NCBI GenBank assembly: GCA_030066685.1
Contig: JASJBF010000001.1
Location: 1-64,000 of the forward strand
Length of the DNA stretch: 64,000 bases
Direction of reading: 5' to 3'
Source of the DNA: Kiloniellales bacterium
GTDB taxonomy: Bacteria; Pseudomonadota; Alphaproteobacteria; Kiloniellales; JAKSBE01
The notes below the pieces were generated by a model. The model saw only the letters and a list, made by a program, of their open reading frames with translations, ran no database searches and had not been told where the DNA came from. The position numbers were made by a program, and so were the translations under genes. Positions 43,027-51,738 of this stretch are shown here, piece after piece (the first letter of the stretch is position 1; every line of letters starts with the position of its first letter).

Positions 43027-44853
43027 GTGACGGCGGATATCGCCTACGTCTTCGGCGTGCTCGCCATCGCCATCGTGCTCTTCGCCAGCGGCAGGGTCCG
43101 CCTTGACGTCGTGGCCCTGCTGGTCGTCTTCGCTCTCGTTCTCGGCGAGGTCGTGACCCTGCGCGAAGCGCTCGCCGGCTTCAGCGATTCGGTGATCCTG
43201 ATGATCGCCGGCCTCTTCATCGTCGGCGAGGCCTTGGTGACCACCGGGATCGCCTTCGCCATCGGCGAATGGCTGATGCGCATCGGCGGCGCCAGCGAGA
43301 CGCGCCTGCTCGTCTTGCTGATGCTGGTGGTCGGCTGCGTCGGTGCCTTCATGAGCTCGACCGGCATCGTCGCGCTCTTCCTGCCGGTCGTGCTCAGCAT
43401 CTCGGCCAAGACCGGCTACCCCAAGACCCGCCTCCTGATGCCGCTGTCCTTCGCCGCCCTGGTCAGCGGCATGATGACCCTGATCGCGACGCCGCCGAAC
43501 CTGGTCGTCAGCGCCAAGTTGCAGGAGCAAGGTCTGGAACCCTTCGGCTTCTTCGACTTCACGCCGATCGGCATTGCCGTTCTCGTCGTCGGCACGCTCT
43601 ACATGCTCCTCATCGGTCGCAGGCTGCTCTCGGCCGGCCATCCCGAGGACCGGGGACGACAAGACGAGATGACCATCGAAGCCCTGATCGATCGCTATGG
43701 ATTGAGGGACCGCTTTCTGCGCCTGCGCGTTCCCGCCGGCTCGCCGCTGGTCGGCCATGCCGTCGGGGCGGTCGAGCTGCGCACGGTGTTCGACATCGCC
43801 GCCGTCGCGATTGAACGTCGCAGGGGGCGTCAGTACGTGATCAAACCGGTCCTTCCCCATTCGGAGCTTCGGGCCGGCGACGTTGTCTATGCGGTCGGGA
43901 CGGAAGCGGCCGCGGCGCATTTCATTTCCGATCAAGGCCTCGAGCGCCTGTCGATGGAGACCGCCCCGCTCCGGGACATCCAGCGGGAGCTGGGCTTGGC
44001 CGAGGTGATGATTTCGCCGGACTCGAATCTCGTCGACCAGACCCTCCGGGACGCCGAGTTCCGTTCCCGGCATCGCGTGACCGTGCTGGCGATCCGCCGC
44101 GGCGGCGCGCCGATCGAGGCAAGCTTCGCGGAGGAGGCCCTGGAGGTCGGCGACACCTTGCTGGTCGGCGGCGGGTGGAAGGACCTGGGCCTCCTTCAGG
44201 CTGAGAAGAAGGACATGGTCCTGCTCAACCTGCCCATCGAGCGCGAGGACTTCGCGCCGGCGCGCCGCCGGGCGCCCTGGGCGCTCGGCATCCTGGTCGC
44301 GATGATCGCGACCATGACCTTGGGTCTGATCCCCAACGCCATCGCCGTCCTCATGGCGGCCTTGGCAATGGTCGCGGCCCGTTGCCTGACCATGGAAGCC
44401 GCCTACAAGGTGATCAACTGGCCAAGCCTGGTCCTGGTCGCCGGCATGCTGCCCCTGGCGACGGCCCTGATGAACACCGGGGCGACGGATCTCATCGTTG
44501 ACAGTCTGGTTACCTTGTTCGGCGACTACGGTCCAACGGTGATGATGAGCGGACTCTTTCTCATGACCGCGGTTCTGGGGCTGTTCATCTCCAACACCGC
44601 GACCGCCGTGCTCCTGGCGCCCATCGCCATCGGGATTGCCGGCGACATGGGGGTGGCGCCCTATCCCTTCGCGATGACCGTGGCCGTGGCGGCTTCCGCG
44701 GCCTTCATGACGCCTGTCTCGACGCCGGTGAACACCCTGGTCGTGGCCCCGGGCGGCTACACCTTCAAGGACTTCGCGAAGGTCGGCATCCCTATGACCC
44801 TCCTGGTCATGGTCGTCGCCGACCTGCTGATCCCGCTGCTGTTTCCGTTTTAG
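43027..44853 (+). CDS. SLC13-type permease with central TrkA-C domains
   Basis: Inner-membrane transporter of 608 residues, about ten helices in two halves. Each half carries the anion-transporter signature (VGAFMSSTGIVALFLPVV and LGLFISNTATAVLLAPI). Between them, residues about 205-370, lie two RCK/TrkA-C ligand-binding domains (RVPAGSPLVGHAVGAVELR and EVMISPDSNLVDQTLRDAEFRSRH). Members move sulfate, citrate or dicarboxylates with Na+ or H+. The start is GTG 43027 behind a GGGAGAG site. It stands alone and overlaps the convergent hydrolase gene's stop by four bases. Confidence 0.88.
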   Translation: MTADIAYVFGVLAIAIVLFASGRVRLDVVALLVVFALVLGEVVTLREALAGFSDSVILMIAGLFIVGEALVTTGIAFAIGEWLMRIGGASETRLLVLLMLVVGCVGAFMSSTGIVALFLPVVLSISAKTGYPKTRLLMPLSFAALVSGMMTLIATPPNLVVSAKLQEQGLEPFGFFDFTPIGIAVLVVGTLYMLLIGRRLLSAGHPEDRGRQDEMTIEALIDRYGLRDRFLRLRVPAGSPLVGHAVGAVELRTVFDIAAVAIERRRGRQYVIKPVLPHSELRAGDVVYAVGTEAAAAHFISDQGLERLSMETAPLRDIQRELGLAEVMISPDSNLVDQTLRDAEFRSRHRVTVLAIRRGGAPIEASFAEEALEVGDTLLVGGGWKDLGLLQAEKKDMVLLNLPIEREDFAPARRRAPWALGILVAMIATMTLGLIPNAIAVLMAALAMVAARCLTMEAAYKVINWPSLVLVAGMLPLATALMNTGATDLIVDSLVTLFGDYGPTVMMSGLFLMTAVLGLFISNTATAVLLAPIAIGIAGDMGVAPYPFAMTVAVAASAAFMTPVSTPVNTLVVAPGGYTFKDFAKVGIPMTLLVMVVADLLIPLLFPF

Positions 44854-46334
44854 GATCCTGTCCGGGTCCGGCCACCGGTCTCGTCGAGCCACTCCATCGT
44901 CCGGTTCTCGAGAAAGTCGTAGAAGGGATTGTGCCTCAGGCGCAGCAAGCGGTCGGATGAGAACAGCAGGAGCCCCAGCTCGCCCTGGAGGTTGATTTGC
45001 CCGAGGAACACGAGCTCGCCGTCTGCAGGCGCACGCCGGCCGTAGAGGGGATCGTCCGGGGGAAAGGGCAGGGCCACGTGGGACAGCGAGATCAAGCCCA
45101 AGGGCCAGGAGAGCCCGAGCGGCTCGGTCACCGAGGCCGTCGAAAGCGTTGCCTTGCGCCGGCTGACCACGGCATCGGTCCCCGGGTCAATATTGGTGAC
45201 GAGGACCAGTTCGAAGGGCAGGCTCTCGTTCCCCATCAGCCGTTCGATCAGCGGGCTCGGGTCGGAGATCAGCAGGGTCGACTTGGCGCTCTTGCGGTTG
45301 ATGTCGAAGAGGACGAGTTCGTGGTCGCCAGGCGCCAGGTGCTCGAGCAGATTGTCGACCACGGCGTCGACCGAGACCGTCGCATCGACGCTCGACAGGA
45401 AGATCAAGGTCGGCGGAAAGCCCTCGATCGGCCCGGGCTCCGCCAGGGCCTCGACGCGCTCGGCGAGGGAGACCGTCAGTCGGCGAACCTGCACGATGGA
45501 ATTGGTCGTGAAGGAGTTGTACTTGAAGGGATCGAACTCCGGCACGACGTCCGCCCAGGCGAAGCTTTCCAGGCCGGGCAGGGCTGCCAGGCGGGCCTTC
45601 CACTTGGCCAGCGTCGCCAACGGGCTGATGCCGATTGCCGGGGACACGAGGGTCAGGCTGGCCGGCGGCGGCGCGACGACCCCCGCCATGGCGTCCAGTC
45701 CGTATTCGACGGCCAGGGCGGAGCCGGTCGAATAGCCGATCATGTGGACCGGGCCGTCTCCGACCTTGGATGCAAGGTGCGCCATGCCCAGCCGCACCGC
45801 CGCGGTGGTGTCTTCCCAGCTTGCGGCCAAGAGCCCCGAGGGAATGGTCCCGTGGCCGGGCAGGCGGAGCCCGAGCACCCAGTAGCCCTGTCGGTTCAAG
45901 GCCTCGCCGATGGCCCGCAGACTGTAGGGCCCATCGGACCTGCCATGGAGCAGAAGCACGCCGCCCGCGGGCCGATCTGCGCTGAGCTCGAAGCTGCGGT
46001 TCCAGTTGGTCTCGCGGCGCCGCGGGTCCGCGGCGCTGCCGGCGCTGTAGCGGACCAGGTCGTTGGCCGGTCCGGTGTCGACCCGCGCGACGACCTGCCG
46101 CTCCAGTTGCGCGAAGAGCTCGTCCTCAAGCCGCCGATAGTCCTCGAAGCTGCGAATCTCCTCCGCCCGATCCAGCGTGAACTCGGCGTCCAGCCTCTCG
46201 GTATGCCAGAGCTGCAGGTCCGGTCTGCCGGGCGCCACCAGGTTGTGCATCACCACGGCTCCGAGTGCGAAGGCGACACCGCCGAAAGAGAGAACCAGTG
46301 CCGCACGTCCGAGCAGTGAGAGGGCAGATCTCAT
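44850..46334 (-). CDS. Membrane-anchored alpha/beta hydrolase (full-length copy)
   Basis: Protein of 494 residues with an N-terminal signal anchor (about 7-31), so the body is periplasmic. The hydrolase domain runs from about 120: GGVLLLHGRSDGPYSLRAIGEAL (oxyanion strand), nucleophile elbow HMIGYSTGSALAVEY, catalytic Asp region FLSSVDATVS. The C-terminal ~100 residues have no obvious match and end in LDETGGRTRTGS. Its first ~101 residues are nearly identical (8 differences by eye) to the chimera at 47617-47994, showing that the region was duplicated. The gene follows the DUF900-type gene at 46365-47561 by 30 bp. Confidence 0.85.
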   Translation of the reverse strand: MRSALSLLGRAALVLSFGGVAFALGAVVMHNLVAPGRPDLQLWHTERLDAEFTLDRAEEIRSFEDYRRLEDELFAQLERQVVARVDTGPANDLVRYSAGSAADPRRRETNWNRSFELSADRPAGGVLLLHGRSDGPYSLRAIGEALNRQGYWVLGLRLPGHGTIPSGLLAASWEDTTAAVRLGMAHLASKVGDGPVHMIGYSTGSALAVEYGLDAMAGVVAPPPASLTLVSPAIGISPLATLAKWKARLAALPGLESFAWADVVPEFDPFKYNSFTTNSIVQVRRLTVSLAERVEALAEPGPIEGFPPTLIFLSSVDATVSVDAVVDNLLEHLAPGDHELVLFDINRKSAKSTLLISDPSPLIERLMGNESLPFELVLVTNIDPGTDAVVSRRKATLSTASVTEPLGLSWPLGLISLSHVALPFPPDDPLYGRRAPADGELVFLGQINLQGELGLLLFSSDRLLRLRHNPFYDFLENRTMEWLDETGGRTRTGS

Positions 46335-46364
46335 GCTTGCTTCCTCCGAACGCGAGATGGACCG

Positions 46365-47561
46365 CTATCGGCCACGGGTCAGGACCCAATAGAGCTTGCC
46401 GTCCGGTGTTTCGACCTTGTACAGCAGCCGGCTGCGGGGCAGACCCGGGTTGGTCAAACGCAGGAACAGGTCGTCGAAGAACTCCGGCGTCTCGAGGCTG
46501 AAGTTATGGAAGTTGCGTGTGCGGTTTACCGGGGTGACGTCCACCAGGGTGATCAACTGGCTGTCGGGCTCGATAAGATCCACGACCTGGATTGCCTCTT
46601 CCAGCTGATCCACGTCCAAGGTGCTCTCGCCGCGCCGCCGCCCCCAATTGACGATGCGGCTCATCAGCAGGGCCCGGTCGTTCGAGGAGACGTAGACCGT
46701 CAACTGATCGGCGAGGGCGCTGATTTCCCGCTTGAAGCGCTGATCGAAGGCGTCCCGGTCGACATCCGGCGCGGTCAGGATCACGTGCTCGATCTCGGTC
46801 TCCGCATCGGCCAGGTCCGCCTGCTTCGACAGCAGGCTGAAGGCGTCGGTCACCACCTGGGCCCCCATGCTGTTGGCGACGAGCCAGAGGCGTTCGGGCC
46901 GGACATCGCGGATGACCATCTCGATGGCGGCGGCAAGTTCAGCGCCGGACTCCTTGGCCACCCGTTGCGCGCGACGGTAGCCGCGCAGCGAGGTCCCCTG
47001 GTTGCCAGGCCAGTCGAAGACCAGCACCGGGGTGTTGATATCCAGGACATGGCCCAGAAACGCCGTCTTGCGCAGGGCCGAGGGGAAGGCCTCCCGGAAG
47101 CCGTGCACGACGACGAGCACCGAGCGGTAGGGCGATGCCTGGACCTGATCCCGCAGTTGCGCGACGAAGGCCGCCCGCTCCACGGTCGCCACGTCCTGCA
47201 GGTTGATGGCCTTGTTCTGGAACCACTCGGTGGGATTGATGATCATGCCGATGCCCAAGGTCGGCTTGATCCTCGTGTCGAAGGACCCGAAGGTGAGCGC
47301 ATCCGATACTTCGATGCCGAAGCGCTCCTCCACCGCTTCGCCCTCGGCCTTCGAACGACGATTGGTGACGAAGAAGAACCTGTAGACTCCCCGCTCGGCC
47401 AGCTGGGCGACCGTCATGCGTCGGAACACGAAGGTCTCGGCGCGCTCCAGGGCGGCTTCCAGGTCGAGAAAGACGACCATGTAGAGCCAGATCCCGAGCG
47501 CCAGCACGAGAAGCGAGATCGCCGCCAGAGCGAGCCACAGCCGCCGTTTCAGCACTGCCAT
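46365..47561 (-). CDS. Membrane-anchored DUF900-type alpha/beta hydrolase, active copy
   Basis: Protein of 398 residues with one N-terminal membrane anchor (about 8-32). The DUF900 alpha/beta-hydrolase domain has VLVVVHGFREAFPSALRKTA, VFDWPGNQGTSLRGYRRA and the nucleophile elbow LVANSMGAQV with Ser231. A conserved basic block RNFHNFSLETPEFFDDLFLRL is near the end. It is about three quarters identical by eye to the copy at 48025-49218. Gene order hydrolase pair here repeats that of the upstream copy, the result of a tandem duplication. Family members are lipase/esterase-like with unknown substrates. Confidence 0.85.
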   Translation of the reverse strand: MAVLKRRLWLALAAISLLVLALGIWLYMVVFLDLEAALERAETFVFRRMTVAQLAERGVYRFFFVTNRRSKAEGEAVEERFGIEVSDALTFGSFDTRIKPTLGIGMIINPTEWFQNKAINLQDVATVERAAFVAQLRDQVQASPYRSVLVVVHGFREAFPSALRKTAFLGHVLDINTPVLVFDWPGNQGTSLRGYRRAQRVAKESGAELAAAIEMVIRDVRPERLWLVANSMGAQVVTDAFSLLSKQADLADAETEIEHVILTAPDVDRDAFDQRFKREISALADQLTVYVSSNDRALLMSRIVNWGRRRGESTLDVDQLEEAIQVVDLIEPDSQLITLVDVTPVNRTRNFHNFSLETPEFFDDLFLRLTNPGLPRSRLLYKVETPDGKLYWVLTRGR

Positions 47562-47616
47562 CGTCTTCGACTACTTCCGCTTCCGCCGGTCCTGACTTGT
47601 CCTGATGGTGGCAGCG

Positions 47617-47994
47617 TCACCAGCCATTGATCCTGGTCCAGACGGTCTTCGGTTCGCCGTCCTCTAGGACCTGGTAAGCCGGATAGGCGGCGGCGCTGCC
47701 GGCGCTGTAGCGGACCAGGTCGTTGGCCGGTCCAGTGTCGACCCGCGCGACGACCTGCCGGTCCAACTGCGCGAAGAGCGCGTCCTCCAGCCGCCGATAG
47801 TCCTCGAAGCTGCGGATTTCCTCGGCCCGTTCGGCCGTGAACTCAGCGTCCAGCCTCTCTGTGTGCCAGAGCTGCAGCTCCGGTCTGCTGGGCGCGGCAA
47901 GGTTGTGCATCACCACGGCCCCCAGTGCGAAGGCGACACCGCCGAAAGAGAGAACCAGAGCCGCACGTCCGAGCAGCGAGATGGCAGATCTCAT
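47617..47994 (-). CDS. Chimeric truncated hydrolase fused to the tail of the aldolase-like gene
   Basis: An open frame of 125 residues. Residues 1-101 copy the N-terminus of the hydrolase at 44850-46334, including the signal anchor. The last ~24 residues (AYPAYQVLEDGEPKTVWTRI then Asn-Gly-Trp) are identical to the C-terminus of the aldolase-like protein at 49274-50404. The switch occurs in a GCGGCG run at about 47690-47700, present in both parents. Only the anchor and stalk survive, so no enzyme function is expected. It may be expressed, as it has an intact start and follows the DUF900 copy by 30 bp. It marks the joint of the tandem duplication. Confidence 0.8.
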   Translation of the reverse strand: MRSAISLLGRAALVLSFGGVAFALGAVVMHNLAAPSRPELQLWHTERLDAEFTAERAEEIRSFEDYRRLEDALFAQLDRQVVARVDTGPANDLVRYSAGSAAAYPAYQVLEDGEPKTVWTRINGW

Positions 47995-48024
47995 CTTCGC
48001 TTTCTCCCAACGCGAGACGGACCG

Positions 48025-49218
48025 CTATCGACCACGGGTGAGAACCCAGTAGGTCTTGCCGTCGGGCGTCAGGACCTTGTAGAGAAGCCGGCTGCGGGGC
48101 AGACCGGGGTTGGTCAGGCGCAGGAACAAATCGTCGAAGAACTCCGGCATGTCGAGGCCGAAGTTGTGGAAATTGCGGGTGCGGTTGACCGGGGTGACGT
48201 CCACCAGATTGATCAGCTCGCCGCCAGGTTCCATAATGTCCACAACGTTGATCGCCTCTTCCAGCTGTTTCGGTCCCAGGGGGGTCTCTTCGCGACGCCG
48301 TCCCCAGTTGACGATTCGGCTCAGCAGGAGGGCTCGATCGTTGGAGGAGAGGTAGACTGTCAGATGATCGGCCAGGGCCTGGAGCTCCTGCTTGAAACGC
48401 TGGTCGAACTCCTCGCTATCGACATCGGGCCCGGTCAAGATCACGTCTTCGAATTCGGCTTCCGCGTCGGCCATATCCGCCTGCTGGTAGAGCAGGCTGA
48501 AAGCATCGGCCACAACCCGGGCGCCCATGCCGTTCGCGATGAGCCACAGGCGTTCGGGTTGGATGTCGCTGATGATCAGCTCGATCGTGGTTGCGAGCTC
48601 CGCCCCGGACGCCTTGGCCACCATTTCCGCGCCGCGCCGATACCCATCCCGCGAAGTGCCCTGGTTGCCGGGCCAGTCGAACAGGAGTACCGGGGTGTTT
48701 ATGTCCAGGACGTGGCCCAGGAACGCCGTCTTGCGAAGGGCCGAGGGGAAGCGCTCCCGGAACCCGTGCAAGACGATCAACATGGATCGGTAGGGCGATG
48801 CTTCGACCAGCTCTCGCATCTGCTCGACAAAAGCCGCCCGCTCCAGAACCTTAGCGTCCTGCAACTTGATCGCCTTGTTCTGGAACCAGTCGGTGGGATT
48901 GATGATCATGCTGATGCCCAAGTTCGGCTCAATCCTGGTGTCATAGGATCCGAAGGTCACTGCGTCTTCTCGCTCGCGCCCAAAGCGGTCTTCCACCGAC
49001 CCGTCCTGGACCTCCGAACGACGATTGGTCGCGAAGAAGAAGCGGTGGTCTCCCTGCTCCGCCAACTTGGCCACCGTCATGCGCCGAAACTCGAAGGTCT
49101 CGGCGCGCCGTAAGGCAGATTCCAGGTCCAGGAATACGACCATGTAGAGCCAGATCCCGAGCGCGAGTAGCGAGATCGCCCCGAGAGCGAGCCAAAGCGG
49201 CCGTTTCAAGACGGACAT
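48025..49218 (-). CDS. DUF900-type alpha/beta hydrolase copy lacking the nucleophile
   Basis: Protein of 397 residues, anchor at about 8-31, same layout as the gene at 46365-47561. The blocks VLHGFRERFPSALRKTA and LFDWPGNQGTSRDGYRRG are kept. The nucleophile elbow reads LIANGMGARV: Gly230 (GGC, plus 48529-48531) stands where the other copy has Ser231 (AGC), a single A-to-G change. The rest of the protein is intact and without stops, so this looks like a conserved pseudoenzyme, possibly a binding or regulatory partner of the active copy. It lies 55 bp downstream of the aldolase-like gene. Confidence 0.85.
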   Translation of the reverse strand: MSVLKRPLWLALGAISLLALGIWLYMVVFLDLESALRRAETFEFRRMTVAKLAEQGDHRFFFATNRRSEVQDGSVEDRFGREREDAVTFGSYDTRIEPNLGISMIINPTDWFQNKAIKLQDAKVLERAAFVEQMRELVEASPYRSMLIVLHGFRERFPSALRKTAFLGHVLDINTPVLLFDWPGNQGTSRDGYRRGAEMVAKASGAELATTIELIISDIQPERLWLIANGMGARVVADAFSLLYQQADMADAEAEFEDVILTGPDVDSEEFDQRFKQELQALADHLTVYLSSNDRALLLSRIVNWGRRREETPLGPKQLEEAINVVDIMEPGGELINLVDVTPVNRTRNFHNFGLDMPEFFDDLFLRLTNPGLPRSRLLYKVLTPDGKTYWVLTRGR

Positions 49219-49273
49219 GGTCTTCGACTACTCCCGCTTCCACCAGTCCGGCAGAGTCATCATGCTAGCATCT

Positions 49274-50404
49274 TCACCAGCCGTTGATCCGGGTCCAGAC
49301 GGTCTTCGGCTCGCCGTCCTCTAGGACCTGGTAAGCCGGATAGGCGGCGGCGGTGAAGCAGGCGTGGTTGGGCAGGACGCGGACCAGGGTGCCGACCGGC
49401 AGGCGGTCGTACCAGGCCGGATCGGGGACCGCGATGCGGCCGTGCTCCTGGCTGACGCCGATCACAGCGAGCCCCGGCAGCCGCTTGCCGTCGGCGTCGC
49501 AGACGTAGCCGAAGCCGGCATCGGGCAGGAAGGTATTGGCGCCGAGATCCTTGGACAGGGCCAGGCCGCCGGCGTCGATCAGGACCGTGCCCGCCGCCCG
49601 GTTGTGGCCGATGACGCTGGCCAGGACCGAGAGCGCCAGGTCGTCCGGCCCGCAGACGCCGCGGCCGAGCTGGTCCAGGTCGAAGAAGACGTGGACCCCG
49701 CAGCGCACCTCGGTGACGCCAGTCAGGTCCTGGGCGAAGGCCACGGTCGGGGTCGAGCCGAGGCTGACGATGTCGACGGCATGGCCGGCAGCGCGCAGGC
49801 GCTGCGACGCCCGGACCACCGCGGCCCGTTCCTCCTCGGCGATCTTGGCGATCTCGGCCGGGTCCTTGGTCCCGTAGGACTGGCCGGCGTGGGTCATCAC
49901 CCCGCGCAGGGTGATCCTGGGGCAGGTGCCGAGAACCTGAGCGACGCTCAGCAGCTCCTCGCTCTCCGGCGACAGACCGGCGCGGCGGTCGCCACAGTCG
50001 ATCTCGATCAGGAACTCTAGGTCGACCTCTTCGCCCTCGGCGTAGGCCGCCGCCGCCTCGGCCAGAGCGAGGTTGTCGGTGACCAGCTTCAGCCCTGTGC
50101 CGTACTCGAGCATGACCCGCACGGCCCGGGCCAGCTTGTTCGGAGACAGGCCGACCGCATAGAGGATGTCCTTGAAGCCGGCGCCGGCGAAGTACTCGGC
50201 CTCGGCCAGGGTCGAAACCGTGATCGGCGCCCCGGCTTCCGGGTCGGTGACACGCCGCGCGACCTCGATCGACTTGGCGGTCTTGAGGTGCGGGCGCAGG
50301 GTGACGCCGTGCCGCTTCGCGATCTCCAGGAAGCGCCGGGCGTTGGCCTCCATCACGGCGCGGTCCAGCAGAAGGCAGGGAGTCTCCAGGGACTCCAGGG
50401 TCAT
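49274..50404 (-). CDS. PLP-dependent D-threonine aldolase/D-serine dehydratase-like protein
   Basis: Fold-type III PLP enzyme (alanine racemase N-terminal domain family) of 376 residues. The PLP lysine is probably Lys41 in LRPHLKTAKS. The metal-binding pair of the DSD1/DTA family is in LPNHACFTAAAYPAYQV (His and Cys), and VMTHAGQSYG and YGFVC-type FGYVCDADGK are also typical. ATG 50404 has GGGGGAG upstream; an earlier start at 50428 is weaker. It cleaves D-threonine/D-3-hydroxyaspartate or deaminates D-serine; which one is open. The divergent neighbour is a D-arginine-dehydrogenase-like gene, so D-amino-acid use is the shared theme. Its 3' end was copied into the chimera at 47617-47994. Confidence 0.85.
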   Translation of the reverse strand: MTLESLETPCLLLDRAVMEANARRFLEIAKRHGVTLRPHLKTAKSIEVARRVTDPEAGAPITVSTLAEAEYFAGAGFKDILYAVGLSPNKLARAVRVMLEYGTGLKLVTDNLALAEAAAAYAEGEEVDLEFLIEIDCGDRRAGLSPESEELLSVAQVLGTCPRITLRGVMTHAGQSYGTKDPAEIAKIAEEERAAVVRASQRLRAAGHAVDIVSLGSTPTVAFAQDLTGVTEVRCGVHVFFDLDQLGRGVCGPDDLALSVLASVIGHNRAAGTVLIDAGGLALSKDLGANTFLPDAGFGYVCDADGKRLPGLAVIGVSQEHGRIAVPDPAWYDRLPVGTLVRVLPNHACFTAAAYPAYQVLEDGEPKTVWTRINGW

Positions 50405-50587
50405 GGCTGGCTCCCCCGTTTGCTGCATATCCCCCGGTGCATATCTCCTGTATAGCGCACTTGGACCGCCGGGATAGAGCGAAAGCGGGCGGCAAGGGCG
50501 CGGCGCGGCGCGGCGGGAGGTCTCGCCGACCCGGGCCTTTCGGCGCTAGTCTGCGCTCGGTGGAATCGGGCGAGGGCGCGTCGAGCG

Positions 50588-51715
50588 ATGAAGACTTGCG
50601 ATTTCCTGGTGGTGGGCGGCGGCATCGCCGGCGCCTCGGCGGCGTACGAGCTGGCGGCCGGCGGCACGGTGGTCCTGCTGGAGCGCGAGGACCGGCCCGG
50701 CTACCACAGCAGCGGCCGCTCGGCCGCCCAGTTCATCGAGACCTACGGCAACGCCAGCGTTCGGGCGCTGACCCGGGCCAGCCGGCCCTTCTACGAAGCG
50801 CCGCCGGAGGCTTTCGCGGGCCAGCCCCTGCTGAGTCCCCGTCCGCTGCTCTTCATCGCCCGGGCGGACCAGCGCGCGGCCCTCGCCGCGCACATTGCCG
50901 AGGTCAAGCCGCAGGCCGCCGCGCTGGAGGAACTCGACGGTCCCCAGGCCGAAGCCCTGGTCCCGGTGCTGCGGCCCGGCTATGCCGCCGCCGCGGTGCT
51001 TGAGCCGGGGTCCAGCGACATCGACGTCCACGCCCTGCACCAGGGCTACCTGGCAGCCTTCAAGCGGCGCGGCGGTGAGCTGGGCCTCAAGGCAGAGGTC
51101 GCCGGACTGGCCCGCGAAAACGGGGCCTGGCGGATCGAGGCCGGCGGCGAGACCTATCACGCCGCGGTGGTCATCAACGCCGCCGGGGCCTGGGGCGACG
51201 AGCTCGCGGCCCTGGCCGGCGCGGCGCCGGTCGGCCTGGTCCCCAAGCGGCGCACGGCCGTGACCTTCGATCCGCCGGCCGGCCTCGATCCCGCCCCCTG
51301 GCCCCTGGTCGCCGACGTCGAGGAGGACTTCTACTTCAAGTCCGAGGCCGGCCGGATCCTGGCCTCGCCGGCCGACGAGACGCCGAGCCCGCCCTGCGAC
51401 GCCCAGCCGGAGGAGCTCGACGTCGCGATCGTCATGGACCGCCTGGAAAAGGCGACCACCTTGGCGCCGCGCCGCCTGGCCCACCGCTGGGCGGGCCTGC
51501 GCAGCTTCGTCGCCGACAAGTCCTTGGTGATCGGCATGGACGACCGGGTCGAGGGCTTCTTCTGGCTGCTCGGCCAGGGCGGCTACGGCTTCCAGACCGC
51601 CCCCGCCGCCGCCCGCGCTGCCGCCGGCTTGTTGCTGGAGGGTGCGCTCCCGGCCGACATCGCCGCCGAAGGCGTCACCGCCGAGGAGCTCGCACCGACC
51701 CGGCTGCGCAGCTGA
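50588..51715 (+). CDS. dauA: FAD-dependent D-arginine dehydrogenase-like oxidoreductase
   Basis: FAD enzyme of the DAO family, 375 residues. The FAD motif VVGGGIAGASAAYEL begins at residue 8, followed by LLEREDRPGYHSSGRSAAQF, DIDVHALHQGYL, VINAAGAW, PKRRTAVTF, HRWAGLRSFVAD and FFWLLGQGGYGFQTAPA. This order and wording follow Pseudomonas DauA closely. DauA oxidises D-arginine and other D-amino acids to 2-oxo acids and passes electrons to an acceptor other than O2. It is divergent from the D-threonine-aldolase-like gene; no anabolic partner (DauB) is adjacent. Substrate range is inferred from resemblance. Confidence 0.85.
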   Translation: MKTCDFLVVGGGIAGASAAYELAAGGTVVLLEREDRPGYHSSGRSAAQFIETYGNASVRALTRASRPFYEAPPEAFAGQPLLSPRPLLFIARADQRAALAAHIAEVKPQAAALEELDGPQAEALVPVLRPGYAAAAVLEPGSSDIDVHALHQGYLAAFKRRGGELGLKAEVAGLARENGAWRIEAGGETYHAAVVINAAGAWGDELAALAGAAPVGLVPKRRTAVTFDPPAGLDPAPWPLVADVEEDFYFKSEAGRILASPADETPSPPCDAQPEELDVAIVMDRLEKATTLAPRRLAHRWAGLRSFVADKSLVIGMDDRVEGFFWLLGQGGYGFQTAPAAARAAAGLLLEGALPADIAAEGVTAEELAPTRLRS

Positions 51716-51738
51716 AGCCTCTCCCGCCGGGTGAGGGG

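Noticed and set aside
51716-51738. A third copy of the palindromic repeat (GGGTGAGGGG between the dauA-like and Ada-oxygenase genes)
   Set aside because: Only about ten bases match and the gap is 23 bp, too short to hold the element.
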